34,962 nucleotides of DNA from Candidatus Rifleibacteriota bacterium (GCA_905236675.1 CAJOND010000019.1:1-34962), one strand, 5' to 3'; positions 25,128 to 33,698 are shown, counted from the stretch's first letter. Made by a program: numbers and translations. Notes: generated from the sequence alone by a model not told the origin.

Positions 25128-25940
25128 TTACTCTTTCAGTGCTCCGCTTGTAATACCTTCGATTATTTCTTTCTGAAATATCCAAAACATAATAATAATA
25201 GGCAGAGAACTTACTGTCGCTCCTGCCATCAGTGCACCCCAGTTTGTTCCATATTGGCTTTGTACTAGCATAGACAAAGCAACAGGCAAAGTTCTTAATT
25301 TTGCAGAATCTATAAAAATCAATGGGAATAAAAATGCATTCCAGTTAATTATTGCTGTATTTATAATTATTACCGAAATAGCTGGTCTGGAAAGGGGCGT
25401 GATAACATGCCATAAAATACTCCACTCCCCTGCCCCATCAGCTCGAGCAGCCTCTTCCAAATCTCTCGGCAAATTCTCTATATATTGTTTCATCAAGAAT
25501 ACATTAAATCCATCAACGCAGAAAGGTAAAATCAGAGCCCATAACGTATTATAAATTCCTAATCTAACCATCAAATCAAGTAAAGGAATCATAAGAGTCT
25601 GCTTTGGAATCATTAGAGTTGCAAGCACAATCAAAAAAAGTATTTTCTTAAATGGTATTCTGTATCGTGCGAAAGCATACCCAACCATTGTAGAAAAAAT
25701 AATATTAAAAATAACAACTACAGTTAAAACAATAAAACTGTTCAAAATATAATTGTGAAAGCCAGCCTGAGAAATAATTAATTTATAATTCTCTAAGGTA
25801 AATAATCCGTTTCCATCAGAAAGACCTGGTTCATGACGCAAAAAAGAACGTATAACCATATAAAGCCATGGGTATAAATAACCTATAGCCATAGCTGTTA
25901 AAAGATAAAAAATGCTTTTTTCTTTAAATATTTTTTTCAA
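25128..25940 (-). CDS. Carbohydrate-type ABC transporter permease (MalG/UgpE family)
   Basis: The 270-aa integral membrane protein has six hydrophobic segments and the cytoplasmic EAA loop LEEAARADGAGEWSILWHVI, with EAA at 163-165 and Gly at 169, which docks onto the ATPase subunit. The N-terminus (YPWLYMVIRSF) and the C-terminal FQKEIIEGITSGALKE are typical of MalG-like subunits of sugar or glycerol-3-phosphate importers. It begins at a TTG (25940) 9 nt after the RuvC stop. No partner permease, ATPase or binding protein is in the window, so it must work with components encoded elsewhere or be an orphan. Its place behind ruvC looks accidental. Confidence 0.88.
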   Translation of the reverse strand: MKKIFKEKSIFYLLTAMAIGYLYPWLYMVIRSFLRHEPGLSDGNGLFTLENYKLIISQAGFHNYILNSFIVLTVVVIFNIIFSTMVGYAFARYRIPFKKILFLIVLATLMIPKQTLMIPLLDLMVRLGIYNTLWALILPFCVDGFNVFLMKQYIENLPRDLEEAARADGAGEWSILWHVITPLSRPAISVIIINTAIINWNAFLFPLIFIDSAKLRTLPVALSMLVQSQYGTNWGALMAGATVSSLPIIIMFWIFQKEIIEGITSGALKE

Positions 25941-25949
25941 ATTTTTCTA

Positions 25950-26456
25950 TTATTTTTCCTCTTCAATAATCTTTTTTTCAAATAGATTATTTATTACATG
26001 AGTCCATGCTATGCTAATAGCATCAGCTTCATTATCATCTTTCACTTTAATGTCAAATTCATGTTCTACCCAATCAATAACATCATTCTTACTTGCATTG
26101 CCATAGCCTGTTATACTTTGTTTAACTTTACGAGGAGGATAAAAGAAAACAGGCAAACCATGTTCTGCTGCACAAAGTCTGGCAACACCCCTTAATTCTC
26201 CTAAGGAAATTGGGGTTCTGCGAGATGTCTTTGCAGGTAAAAAAACATCTTCAATAGCTACTTCACCAGGGGAAAACATCTCTATTATTTTATTTAAAAG
26301 CTTATATAGATGAATAAGACGGCTTTCACTATCTTTTTTGCTTAATTTAACAGAGCTACTAAACAAAATCTGTTTAGTAGCCCCGTCTAAAACGCAAAGA
26401 CCCATTTTTTCAGCCAGGTCAAGACCGACAACTATTTTATTTGTCGGATTTTTCAT
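25950..26456 (-). CDS. ruvC: RuvC-like Holliday-junction endonuclease
   Basis: The 168-aa length matches RuvC. Motifs in order: VVGLDLAEKMG with the first catalytic Asp at 13; VAIEDVFLPAKTSRRTPISL, with Glu69 in the place of the second acid; LGELRGVARLCA; YPPRKVKQSITGYGNASKNDV, the RuvC VK-x-x-(V/I)TG-x-G-x-A-x-K-x-x-V block; and NEADAISIAW with Asp145. N142 occupies the position where E. coli RuvC has the third acid (D-x-x-D), and the first motif lacks the usual G-(I/L)-D-P-G, so this is a divergent member. RuvC cuts four-way junctions during recombination. It overlaps the preceding small membrane-protein gene by 20 nt, which suggests translational coupling. No ruvA or ruvB is nearby. Confidence 0.82.
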   Translation of the reverse strand: MKNPTNKIVVGLDLAEKMGLCVLDGATKQILFSSSVKLSKKDSESRLIHLYKLLNKIIEMFSPGEVAIEDVFLPAKTSRRTPISLGELRGVARLCAAEHGLPVFFYPPRKVKQSITGYGNASKNDVIDWVEHEFDIKVKDDNEADAISIAWTHVINNLFEKKIIEEEK

Positions 26457-26646
26457 TTTTCACTTGATTTATTTTTTTTATATGTTCAGGATCTGGGAAT
26501 ATAATAACAGAAACACCAGCGGTAACAGCTGCTAGAACTGCCGATGCAGCAGTTGAAGAATTCCCCGTATATTCTAGAATTAACAATATAGGAAACATTA
26601 TAAGAAACATAAAACCAGCTCTTTTTAACATATGATCCTTAAACAT
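26437..26646 (-). CDS. Small two-helix membrane protein, 69 aa
   Basis: MFKDHMLKRAGFMFLIMFPI starts the first transmembrane helix; a second follows at about 30-50 (STAASAVLAAVTAGVSVIIF), and a basic-acidic tail faces presumably the cytoplasm. TAGGAG lies 9 nt before the ATG. It sits 16 nt after the 795-aa gene and overlaps ruvC by 20 nt, so all three are one operon. No family is recognised. Confidence 0.65.
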   Translation of the reverse strand: MFKDHMLKRAGFMFLIMFPILLILEYTGNSSTAASAVLAAVTAGVSVIIFPDPEHIKKINQVKNEKSDK

Positions 26647-26662
26647 TTTTAATAACTCCTAA

Positions 26663-29050
26663 TTAATCCCTTCTAGAAGAACGTCTTCTATACCCTGTAT
26701 TACTCCCATTGTTTCTTTGAGAATAGTATCTTTTTGAATCCCTGAAACCACCATTTGAATTACCATGATTACGGTTTTGTCTGTTAGAATTTCGATTTCT
26801 GTTCGTATGGCTGGAATTATTACGATTTTCATTCCTGTTATCAGACATTGATCTATGATAATTATTTTGTCTATGCTGGTTTTCATTTCTTAAAACACCA
26901 GCATTGTTATGACTAGGCTTAAATCCTTGCATTATCATCGATTTAGTAGGAGCCTCTTCATAAATTGAATCATCATTCTGATCATTTACTTCTTCATTAT
27001 TGTATTGACTGTTCTCGGTTCCTTCTTCTTCAGAATCATTTTGAGAAGCTTCACCATGTTTTGCCAATGCCAAACTGAGCTTAATAACATCAGGATCTTC
27101 TTCTTCAATCCCACCAAAGTTTTCAAAATGTCTATGTCTGGATTCATCAACATCCGCATAGCGAGAACGTCTTCTTTCTCTGGTTATTTCTCGGTCAATC
27201 ATAGATGGTCTTGAATTATCATCTTCAGAGCTATCTTCTTCTTGATCTTGATCTTGTTCTTCTTCTAAATTAATTTTTTTCAAAGAAGTGGGTTTGGTAA
27301 AAGCATAAGGATTGTCTAGAATCATCTTTACTTCATCATCACCCATTTCCTGAAGAATTAATCTGTCTCTATCACTTCGTTCAGCTAAAGCTTCTTCAGA
27401 GAGGAAATCGCCATTTTCACTAAGCATTGGCATATCGATATTATCTTGCTGATGATGTTTTTTAGGCATGTATTCATCATCATATTTTCTCTTAGCTGCT
27501 TGTCTTTCAAGTTTCGCCTGTTTCTGAATTGCCATTCTTTCGGAACGGGTCAGTTTTGCAGTAGGCTCATCTGGGGTTTCCTTTGGATTTTCAGCTTTAA
27601 TATCTGGCTGTATATTTCTATTTTCTTGAGAAAAAGACTGTTTAAGAGATTGTTTCCTTGTTTCCGCCATATTTTTGGCATCTTGCAGAAAAGCTTGTGG
27701 TAAGTAAGCATTAAGGTTAAATTCAATGCCAGGAAGATTTAAAACCTTTGCAAGCTGATCTCTTAAAGAATATATATCATCGGCTTCCCAATCTATTTGA
27801 GGCACTAAATGTTTCAATTTTTTGGATGCATTATCTATGCGAAGAGTTTCATAATTACCGCAGATTATACCTTGGAATATTTTTAATTCATCTAGTATTT
27901 CCAATGGGTAATTAATTTCTTTTTCCCCTTCGAAACCACATCTGGCAAGCAATGTTTCCAAAGATTTAAAAACAGCCATTCTTGACTTTAAACCATCGCT
28001 ATTACTTCTGAATTCTTTTAAGAACGTAGATTTAAGATATTCGAAAGGTGGCATCTGACTGAAACAGCTTAAAAATTTTGACAAAGCTCTTTTATGTCTT
28101 TCTGAATTCTTTTTTATTTCATCTGCAAGAGTATTTTCACGAGAGAAAATAGCATTTATTACGTTTTCAGGATTTGTAATATAACTATCAATTGTTCTGA
28201 ATTTCTTACTTAATATTTCTCCGGTTTTACTTTGATAAATGCTAGAAAGAATAATAAGGAAAAAATGAACATTTGGGTCCATTATTTCTCGTTCTATCCA
28301 ATGCCACAACCCTCTGCGAATATATTTATTATTTCTTTTATAAGTTGTAGATAAACTTTCGTGAACAATAGCTTCTTTTAAAGCATAAAGCAAATCTTCA
28401 GAAAGACTTGAGAAAGACTTTTTAGGTTTTTCTTCATTTTGTTTCAATGATTTTTCTACAAATTGATCATCATTCTGATTATTTGTATCATCTTGAGACT
28501 CATAACCAAAAGATTTCTTAATCTGCTTAGCTTCTTTAGATTCTACTGCTGTTTTACCTCTTTCTAATGCCTTAGAAGAAGAACTAGACTGCTTTAAAAT
28601 GTTTTCAATCTGAATTTCTATAATAGGACAGCGAACTTTTAATGCTTGAACGCTAATAGTTTCAGTTCCTTTTCTTACCAGTATTATAGCCTTTTTAATT
28701 CTTGTGGCAGGAACATTACGCTGTTTTTGAAAAATCTTCGCCTGAGTAGGTAAAACATATTTTTGACCAACTCCAAGATGAGGAACAGAAACATCTACAA
28801 GAATATATTTTTCTTTTTTGCCATCTTGAGTTGAAAAAATCATATCGATAGAGCCGTTTTCATCATCAAGCTTAACATCGGTTTCAGTTAAATTCCAATC
28901 ACCTGGACCAACTCTTTGTCTTAAAAATTCGACAATTTTAGTTTTATTATGCTTAATACCTTCTTTTATCTTTGAAAACTCTCTGTCTACATCAATCATG
29001 TCTGTAGACTTGACATTCTTATTGGCTCTTTTGCCTGATACTGTTGTCAC
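26663..29050 (-). CDS. Large unknown protein with disordered Asn/Arg-rich C-terminus
   Basis: The 795-aa protein has three parts. Residues about 15-155 form an alpha/beta domain containing GSIDMIFSTQDGKKEKYILV, VDVSVPHLGVGQKY and IKKAIILVRKG. The core strand-Asp-strand order is vaguely like a nuclease fold, but no complete PD-(D/E)xK motif is visible. Residues about 210-470 are helical. From about 500 the sequence becomes charged and low-complexity: a Lys/Gln/Arg block, an acidic cluster (EEEQDQDQEEDSSEDDNSRP), and finally about 70 residues rich in Asn, Arg, Ser and Gly ending YRRRSSRRD. Such tails often bind RNA or drive condensation. The start is GTG at 29050 with GGAG upstream. It leads an operon with the 69-aa membrane protein and ruvC. 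The role is unknown; nucleic-acid metabolism is an inference. Confidence 0.62.
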   Translation of the reverse strand: MTTVSGKRANKNVKSTDMIDVDREFSKIKEGIKHNKTKIVEFLRQRVGPGDWNLTETDVKLDDENGSIDMIFSTQDGKKEKYILVDVSVPHLGVGQKYVLPTQAKIFQKQRNVPATRIKKAIILVRKGTETISVQALKVRCPIIEIQIENILKQSSSSSKALERGKTAVESKEAKQIKKSFGYESQDDTNNQNDDQFVEKSLKQNEEKPKKSFSSLSEDLLYALKEAIVHESLSTTYKRNNKYIRRGLWHWIEREIMDPNVHFFLIILSSIYQSKTGEILSKKFRTIDSYITNPENVINAIFSRENTLADEIKKNSERHKRALSKFLSCFSQMPPFEYLKSTFLKEFRSNSDGLKSRMAVFKSLETLLARCGFEGEKEINYPLEILDELKIFQGIICGNYETLRIDNASKKLKHLVPQIDWEADDIYSLRDQLAKVLNLPGIEFNLNAYLPQAFLQDAKNMAETRKQSLKQSFSQENRNIQPDIKAENPKETPDEPTAKLTRSERMAIQKQAKLERQAAKRKYDDEYMPKKHHQQDNIDMPMLSENGDFLSEEALAERSDRDRLILQEMGDDEVKMILDNPYAFTKPTSLKKINLEEEQDQDQEEDSSEDDNSRPSMIDREITRERRRSRYADVDESRHRHFENFGGIEEEDPDVIKLSLALAKHGEASQNDSEEEGTENSQYNNEEVNDQNDDSIYEEAPTKSMIMQGFKPSHNNAGVLRNENQHRQNNYHRSMSDNRNENRNNSSHTNRNRNSNRQNRNHGNSNGGFRDSKRYYSQRNNGSNTGYRRRSSRRD

Positions 29051-29357
29051 AAATAAACTCCAATTAATTAATTAGTCGATTCATTAAAATTTAATCTTCT
29101 AATATTAGATTGTATGCGATATTTAATAACGCAATTATGACAAGATTATTTTATTTAAAACATAACAATCTTGCCTCATAAAAGAACTACTTTACAAAAA
29201 TGGCTTTAAAATTCCATTTAATTATCTATATAACATTAACCTTATCTTTTTGCAACATATTATGTTTATTTCAAAGCTACTACCACCCACATATCGCCTA
29301 CCACTCACCTTTATCATTTGCAATATCCTACATAATTATAACTACCAAATACTACAA
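29051..29357. other. Intergenic stretch, 307 nt
   Basis: AT-rich and without a coding frame. It contains a partial inverted repeat CAAGATT...AATCTTG (about 29139-29174), which might be a weak transcription stop or a regulatory hairpin between the UDG-family gene and the 795-aa gene, and a pyrimidine/CA-rich tract near 29280-29320. No convincing promoter for the 795-aa gene was found. Confidence 0.5.
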
Positions 29358-30044
29358 TTAGGCTCTAATATCTAGTATTTCCGAAATCTGCTGACGAAAC
29401 AGCTTTGCCCCACCATTAGCCGGGTGCCTTACTTTTTTATATGGAACATTTAATTCTTCCATCTGTATTGCTGCTTTTTCACCCACCGCAATAATGGTAA
29501 CCGGTTTAACCATCTCTATAACAACTTTTAATATTTTTCGGCCTGCAGCTAATTCAGAATCTTTAGGTGTTCGGTTTGATAGCATACCTTTTTCCGGATT
29601 GAAAGGATGCCAGGGCAAAGAATTCCAAATAATGAATGAATAAGGATTAAGCCCAGAAGCTAAAAGATGTTCCCAGACTATGGTCGCTGTAGGTTCATTA
29701 AAACCGTCTTTTCTAACTTCTTCTTTGCTAGTGCGACTTGGCAACATAGAAATAAAAACATCTTCAGGTTTGATTCCTTTTTTGACCATATGCCCAAGCA
29801 ACATACGTTCAGAAGTCATAGCAATACCACTGAAATGACCGCCCTGATAACCCATTGCTTCACCAACGAGCAAAATATGGGCCTTTCCCAAACGCTCGTC
29901 TAAATAAGCTTTGAGCTGATGCTGTCTTATTTCATAAGAATTGCTGAAATCATCGTTTTCGGGGTCGTTCTCCCACCAGGGGTTGAACAAACCTTCGTTT
30001 TTTGGAGAGTTTCTTAATAAATCTAGTAAATCATCTGTATTCAT
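29358..30044 (-). CDS. Uracil-DNA glycosylase-superfamily protein
   Basis: The 228-aa protein carries the two motifs of the UDG superfamily. The N-terminal water-activating loop is VGEAMGYQGGHFSGIAMTSE (about 60-80), the usual GEAPG-x-x-x-x-xGxPF/M region in altered form. The C-terminal DNA-minor-groove loop is VRHPANGGAKLFR (about 205-217), equal to HPS/HPA-x-x-x. Between them, IIWNSLPWHPFNPEKG and VTIIAVGEKAAIQMEEL fit the core alpha/beta sheet. Members remove uracil or other damaged bases, though some are accessory proteins without known activity. There is no Cys cluster of the Fe-S family 4/5 type, so it is a non-iron member. It stands alone; AGAG precedes the ATG. Confidence 0.78.
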   Translation of the reverse strand: MNTDDLLDLLRNSPKNEGLFNPWWENDPENDDFSNSYEIRQHQLKAYLDERLGKAHILLVGEAMGYQGGHFSGIAMTSERMLLGHMVKKGIKPEDVFISMLPSRTSKEEVRKDGFNEPTATIVWEHLLASGLNPYSFIIWNSLPWHPFNPEKGMLSNRTPKDSELAAGRKILKVVIEMVKPVTIIAVGEKAAIQMEELNVPYKKVRHPANGGAKLFRQQISEILDIRA

Positions 30045-30064
30045 GTTTATTCTCTATTATTTTG

Positions 30065-30213
30065 TATAAGACCCCCTCAGTCTCGCTTTGCTCGCCAGCT
30101 CCCCAGCAATTTTTTACAAAATTCTGGGGCGCATCTTTATGACACCAGATAAGATCTGCCCCCACGAAGGTGGGGGAAGTGTCAGCTTTAGCTGACGAAA
30201 GGGGTCTTTATTA
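30065..30213. repeat. GC-rich multi-hairpin palindromic element (REP/MITE-like)
   Basis: About 149 nt bounded by near-inverted ends (AAGACCCC at 30069-30075 region; GGGGTCTTTA at 30201-30210). Inside are at least three strong hairpins: CCCCAG/CTGGGG (30101-30106 with 30124-30129, extended by AATTTT/AAAATT), CCCCCAC/GTGGGGG (30159-30165 with 30170-30176) and GTCAGC/GCTGAC (30181-30186 with 30191-30196). It is far more GC-rich than its surroundings and lies directly after the stop of the PLD gene. It could be an interspersed repeat that also ends transcription. Confidence 0.6.
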
Positions 30214-30217
30214 ATCT

Positions 30218-31822
30218 TCAGTCAGCCTGTGCGTAGCCTTCAACATCTTTCTTAGCCAGCTTAATAATAAAACCGTCAGAGGTCAAAGCCTTTATAGCAG
30301 CTTTTAACTTGCGGTCATTAAGCTTGGTTTCTTCTTTTAATTCATCATAGGTTTTGAAAGCATCTCTAGCAAGAGCAGAATGGACAAGTTGGTTATCTTT
30401 GCTTCGCTTCAAAGTCTTAAGAAGCTTTTCATGAAGAGCCTTGCCTTCTGCAAGTGTTACAGTTTGAGGAACACCTTTTCGAATCGACTTTACAGAAGAT
30501 ATTTCAGGCATTCTGGAATTCCAAAGCACATCGAACTCAGCTTTAAAGCTGTCGACAATCTTCTGATGATGCTGATTATCGCCGTTGAATATCATAATGT
30601 TTTCAAAATTCATATTTTCAGCAGAACCTGACCAGTTATAGCTTCCTACAACTATTTCTTTGTTGTTTATGCTTACATTCTTGTGGTGCAAAAAAAGACT
30701 CATATAACTTACCAGGCAAACCTTGTCGGTTTGTGGATCATAAGCATAAGCATTGCGTCTGAATCTATATCTAACTTCAATGTTCTTTATATTACGTCTC
30801 TTTGCTTCATCTTCAAGCCATGGCGCAAGCTTGCCCTGAGTCTTATCTTCATCATCTAACTGAGCATGGTCAAAAAGAAGTCTGAATTTTGCTTTTGGAT
30901 GTCTGGCAGCACTTCTCAAAATTGCTTCTGCAAGTTCTCTTCTAGTAAAGCTGAACATAGAAAGATCTAATCCGCCATCGTCTTTAACTCTGTTAATAAC
31001 CTTAATAAGTTCAGAATCTATAGTTGTTAGCTCTGTTTCACTTATTGGTTCAGAGTTAAAAACAAGTTTCACATAACCAGGAACATAGTTGGTTTCTATA
31101 AAACGTTCAGGTATCCACTTACCGAAAACAGGTGTTGAATATTCGTTCCAAAGACGGGCAAATTCTTCAGCAAACTGTCTTGCTACTACAGGCTGGTCAT
31201 CAAAGAAAACTCTGTTTTCACCGTAAATCTGGTCTGAAGTAGTAGAAATATTGGCACTTCCGTTGAAGCAGCTAGTTGGAACAGCCATACCTGGCTTATA
31301 GAAAACTCCAAACTTTTCGTGCATTGTTCCATAAATAACTTTGCCGTCTTCTAAAGTCTGCTCTCTGCCGACTCTTTTCATAGCTTCCTGTGTTGTGCAG
31401 GCAAGAACAAAATCATAAGGTTTGCCTTCTTTTTCTGCTTGTTCAGCACCCTTTTTTACTATATCAGTAATCTGCTCACGGCTTTCTTTTGTCCATTCAG
31501 GAACACCGTCCAATAAAAGCTTTATATGAACACCTTTATCTTTTGCAGCATTTACCATAGATTCTAAAGCTTTGAAATCGCTCATGGAATACATAGCTAT
31601 TTTTGCTGTGCTTCCAGGTTCTAGAGAATCAAATTTATAAATAATCGAATTGGAAAGAGTTGCTTTTCTTTCGCTCTTATCGCTGAAAATAAACTTTCGA
31701 GAATTGTTCACTTTGGCGAAACCACCCTTTGGTCCATAATAAATGTTTATATCATCAGCAAAAGCAGGAGCAATACAACCAGTTACAGCAAAAACACAAA
31801 GAGCACGAGCAAGTTTATTCAT
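30218..31822 (-). CDS. Exported phospholipase D-like protein with winged-helix-like C-terminus
   Basis: The 534-aa protein begins with a signal peptide (MNKLARALCVFAVTGCIAPAFA). It holds two PLD active-site motifs: H168-x-K170 with NGSANIS (187-193), and H379-x-K381 with GSYNWSGS (393-400). The two halves (about 25-230 and 250-420) form the usual duplicated PLD fold, which cleaves phosphodiester bonds in lipids or nucleic acids through a covalent His intermediate. The trailing Asp of a full HxKxxxxD is not obvious in either half. A further 65 residues (about 470-534; AFKTYDELKEETKLNDRKLK) resemble a winged helix-turn-helix, unexpected in an exported protein. AAGGAA precedes the ATG. It diverges from cas1. 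Confidence 0.82.
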   Translation of the reverse strand: MNKLARALCVFAVTGCIAPAFADDINIYYGPKGGFAKVNNSRKFIFSDKSERKATLSNSIIYKFDSLEPGSTAKIAMYSMSDFKALESMVNAAKDKGVHIKLLLDGVPEWTKESREQITDIVKKGAEQAEKEGKPYDFVLACTTQEAMKRVGREQTLEDGKVIYGTMHEKFGVFYKPGMAVPTSCFNGSANISTTSDQIYGENRVFFDDQPVVARQFAEEFARLWNEYSTPVFGKWIPERFIETNYVPGYVKLVFNSEPISETELTTIDSELIKVINRVKDDGGLDLSMFSFTRRELAEAILRSAARHPKAKFRLLFDHAQLDDEDKTQGKLAPWLEDEAKRRNIKNIEVRYRFRRNAYAYDPQTDKVCLVSYMSLFLHHKNVSINNKEIVVGSYNWSGSAENMNFENIMIFNGDNQHHQKIVDSFKAEFDVLWNSRMPEISSVKSIRKGVPQTVTLAEGKALHEKLLKTLKRSKDNQLVHSALARDAFKTYDELKEETKLNDRKLKAAIKALTSDGFIIKLAKKDVEGYAQAD

Positions 31823-31865
31823 ATTTCTTTCCTTTTAATTATTAAACAAAATAGTTCTTTACAGT

Positions 31866-31898
31866 TATTGCAAGCCATCTAAAGATGACGTGGCAATC
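31866..31898. repeat. Palindromic ATTGC...GCAAT element between PLD gene and cas1
   Basis: ATTGC (31867-31871) pairs with GCAAT (31893-31897) and CATCT (31876-31880) with AGATG (31883-31887). The form ATTGC-AGCC-...-GTGGCAATCC is like a class of interspersed palindromes common in bacterial genomes. Only one copy is in this window, so its repeat status is inferred. Confidence 0.4.
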
Positions 31899-32067
31899 CA
31901 GTTCATTCTCTGTAAACTCTATATATTTTGCTATTTTTTAAAAAAGAGTGCAACTATTTTAATTTTAAGGAGAATAATTATTCTTAATCCTGTTTTAATA
32001 CAAAAAAATGTTGAATGAAAATAAATTTAGAACCTTTAAAAAATAAAATAAACATCTGGAGAAATCA

Positions 32068-33075
32068 ATGGAAGTTGGAACAATTTACATAACGACTCAA
32101 GGTGCAAAATTAACAAAAGTCGGTGAACGGCTAGTGGTAAGAAGTAAAGAGAACAAAATAATTCACGATATGCCTTTTTTTAAAATAAGACAGATTTTTT
32201 GTTTTGGAACAATAGAAGTCAGTGCTCAAACAATATTCCAACTTATGTATAGAAATATAGATTTAGTCTATTTAACAAAAAATGGCCGATTTAAATGCAG
32301 ACTTTCAAATCTGAATGAGAAATCCGTTTTAAGCAGAATTGCCCAATATCAGCGTTCCCAAGATGAAGATTTTAAATTAAAAATGGCTCGTAAAATAGTT
32401 GTGGGGAAGCTTAGTAATTATAGAAACTGGATAATGTATAAAAATAGACATGGTGTCATAGAAGCTAATAACGAAGCCTTTGCAATAAATCAAGCTATTA
32501 ATTTAGGAAAAAAAGCAGAAAGTATTGATGAACTAATGGGTATAGAAGGCAATGGCAGTAAAATTTATTTTAAAGCTTTCAGAAAGGGGCTAAAGCAAAA
32601 TCTTAACTTCTTTGAAAGGAATCGCAGACCTCCGAGAGACCCCGTGAATGCAATGTTAAGTTTTGGCTACACTATTCTTTATCATAAAGTGTTAGCAGCC
32701 ATAGAACAGGCAGGAATAGACCCATTTTTAGCTAATTTACATTCCAACCAGAATTCTAGACCTTCTTTGGTTTTAGATTTAATGGAAGAGTTCAGACATT
32801 TTGTTGTTGATAATATGGTTTTAAAACTAGTAAATCTAGCTCAGGTAAGAGCTGATAATTTTATTTATACTGCTGACAAAGGTGTGATAATGAATGATTA
32901 TGCTATAGCTTTGATAGTCAAAGAAATGCAGGCAAGATTAGGAAATTCCTTTTATTATCCTCATGATGGGAAGAAAATTGAACTGCAGGAACAGATTTTG
33001 AAACAAGCTTATGCTTATCGAGAAGCAGTAAACAAGGGTGTAGAGTATTATGAGCCACTTGTGTTTAATCGGTAA
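32068..33075 (+). CDS. cas1: CRISPR-associated integrase Cas1
   Basis: The 335-aa length and order of domains match Cas1: an N-terminal beta domain (1-80; MEVGTIYITTQGAKLTKVGE, LVYLTKNGRFKCRL) and a helical catalytic domain. Expected metal ligands are present: Glu160 in LMGIEGNGSKIYF, His225 in DPFLANLHSNQNSRPSLVLD, and the acidic cluster D237/E240/E241 in DLMEEFRHF. Cas1 with Cas2 integrates new spacers at the leader end of the array. The sequence style fits type I or III systems, but no effector or cas4/cas6 is visible. GGAG is eight nucleotides before the ATG. cas2 follows after an unusually wide 230-nt gap. Confidence 0.95.
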   Translation: MEVGTIYITTQGAKLTKVGERLVVRSKENKIIHDMPFFKIRQIFCFGTIEVSAQTIFQLMYRNIDLVYLTKNGRFKCRLSNLNEKSVLSRIAQYQRSQDEDFKLKMARKIVVGKLSNYRNWIMYKNRHGVIEANNEAFAINQAINLGKKAESIDELMGIEGNGSKIYFKAFRKGLKQNLNFFERNRRPPRDPVNAMLSFGYTILYHKVLAAIEQAGIDPFLANLHSNQNSRPSLVLDLMEEFRHFVVDNMVLKLVNLAQVRADNFIYTADKGVIMNDYAIALIVKEMQARLGNSFYYPHDGKKIELQEQILKQAYAYREAVNKGVEYYEPLVFNR

Positions 33076-33305
33076 TTGGTGGTTGGTTAGCTAAAACAAT
33101 TCCCTACGCTCTTTGGCTCTTATCTCTATGCTCTTTCTTGAAATATTATACAACTTTAAATAATGGGTTTTTATTGTAGTTATTGTTATTAGAAGGCTAA
33201 AAAAATAACGTTTATTTAAGGTTTTCGAAGAATACAGACTTTCGATCAAACAATAAAAACAACAAAAACCAACTACAATGACAACTAGATAAAAGGATAT
33301 GTTTT

Positions 33306-33668
33306 ATGTCTGGTGAATTCTATATAATCTGTTACGATACTCCAAGTAATAAGAGAAGGCGAAAACTGCATAAATTATTAAAAAATTATGCAGTGCCTGT
33401 GCAGAAAAGTGTATTTGAAACTTTTCTTGATAAGCCATCTTTCTCAAAAATGATGAAAAAAATTGAAGCTTTAATGGACTCAGAAGAAGATAGCGTAAGA
33501 GTTTATGGAATGAGCCGCAAGATTCAGAAACAAGTTCGAATAATCGGTAGCCCGGGTATGCTTGCTGATCCTAATTATCATTTCATAAGCGAGTCTAATT
33601 CAATTAATCCAATTGTCGGAACTACTATTGAAATAGAAGACGATGGAGAGCTACCCGACTGGTTGTAA
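33306..33668 (+). CDS. cas2: CRISPR-associated protein Cas2
   Basis: The 120-aa protein starts FYIICYDTPSNKRRRKLHKL, with the conserved Asp (D11) at the end of the first strand. It continues with LLKNYAVPVQKSVFETFLD and SEEDSVRVYGM, the hallmarks of Cas2. Cas2 dimers bridge two Cas1 dimers in the spacer-integration complex. AAAGGAT precedes the ATG by ten nucleotides. The C-terminal extension (about 95-120, NPIVGTTIEIEDDGELPDWL) is longer than in minimal Cas2 proteins and may contact Cas1. The 230-nt gap before it contains short inverted arms TTGTAGTT/AACTACAA (near 33174 and 33273) that could be regulatory. Confidence 0.93.
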   Translation: MSGEFYIICYDTPSNKRRRKLHKLLKNYAVPVQKSVFETFLDKPSFSKMMKKIEALMDSEEDSVRVYGMSRKIQKQVRIIGSPGMLADPNYHFISESNSINPIVGTTIEIEDDGELPDWL

Positions 33669-33698
33669 GCCTTAGCAAGCACAAAAATTCAATTAATC

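Noticed and set aside
26659..26886. 75-aa minus frame rich in Ile over the end of the 795-aa gene
   Set aside because: Alternate-frame reading of the Asn/Arg-rich tail; no start signals.
33076..33305. Hidden gene in the cas1-cas2 gap
   Set aside because: Stops in all frames and no ribosome site; only short inverted arms are visible.
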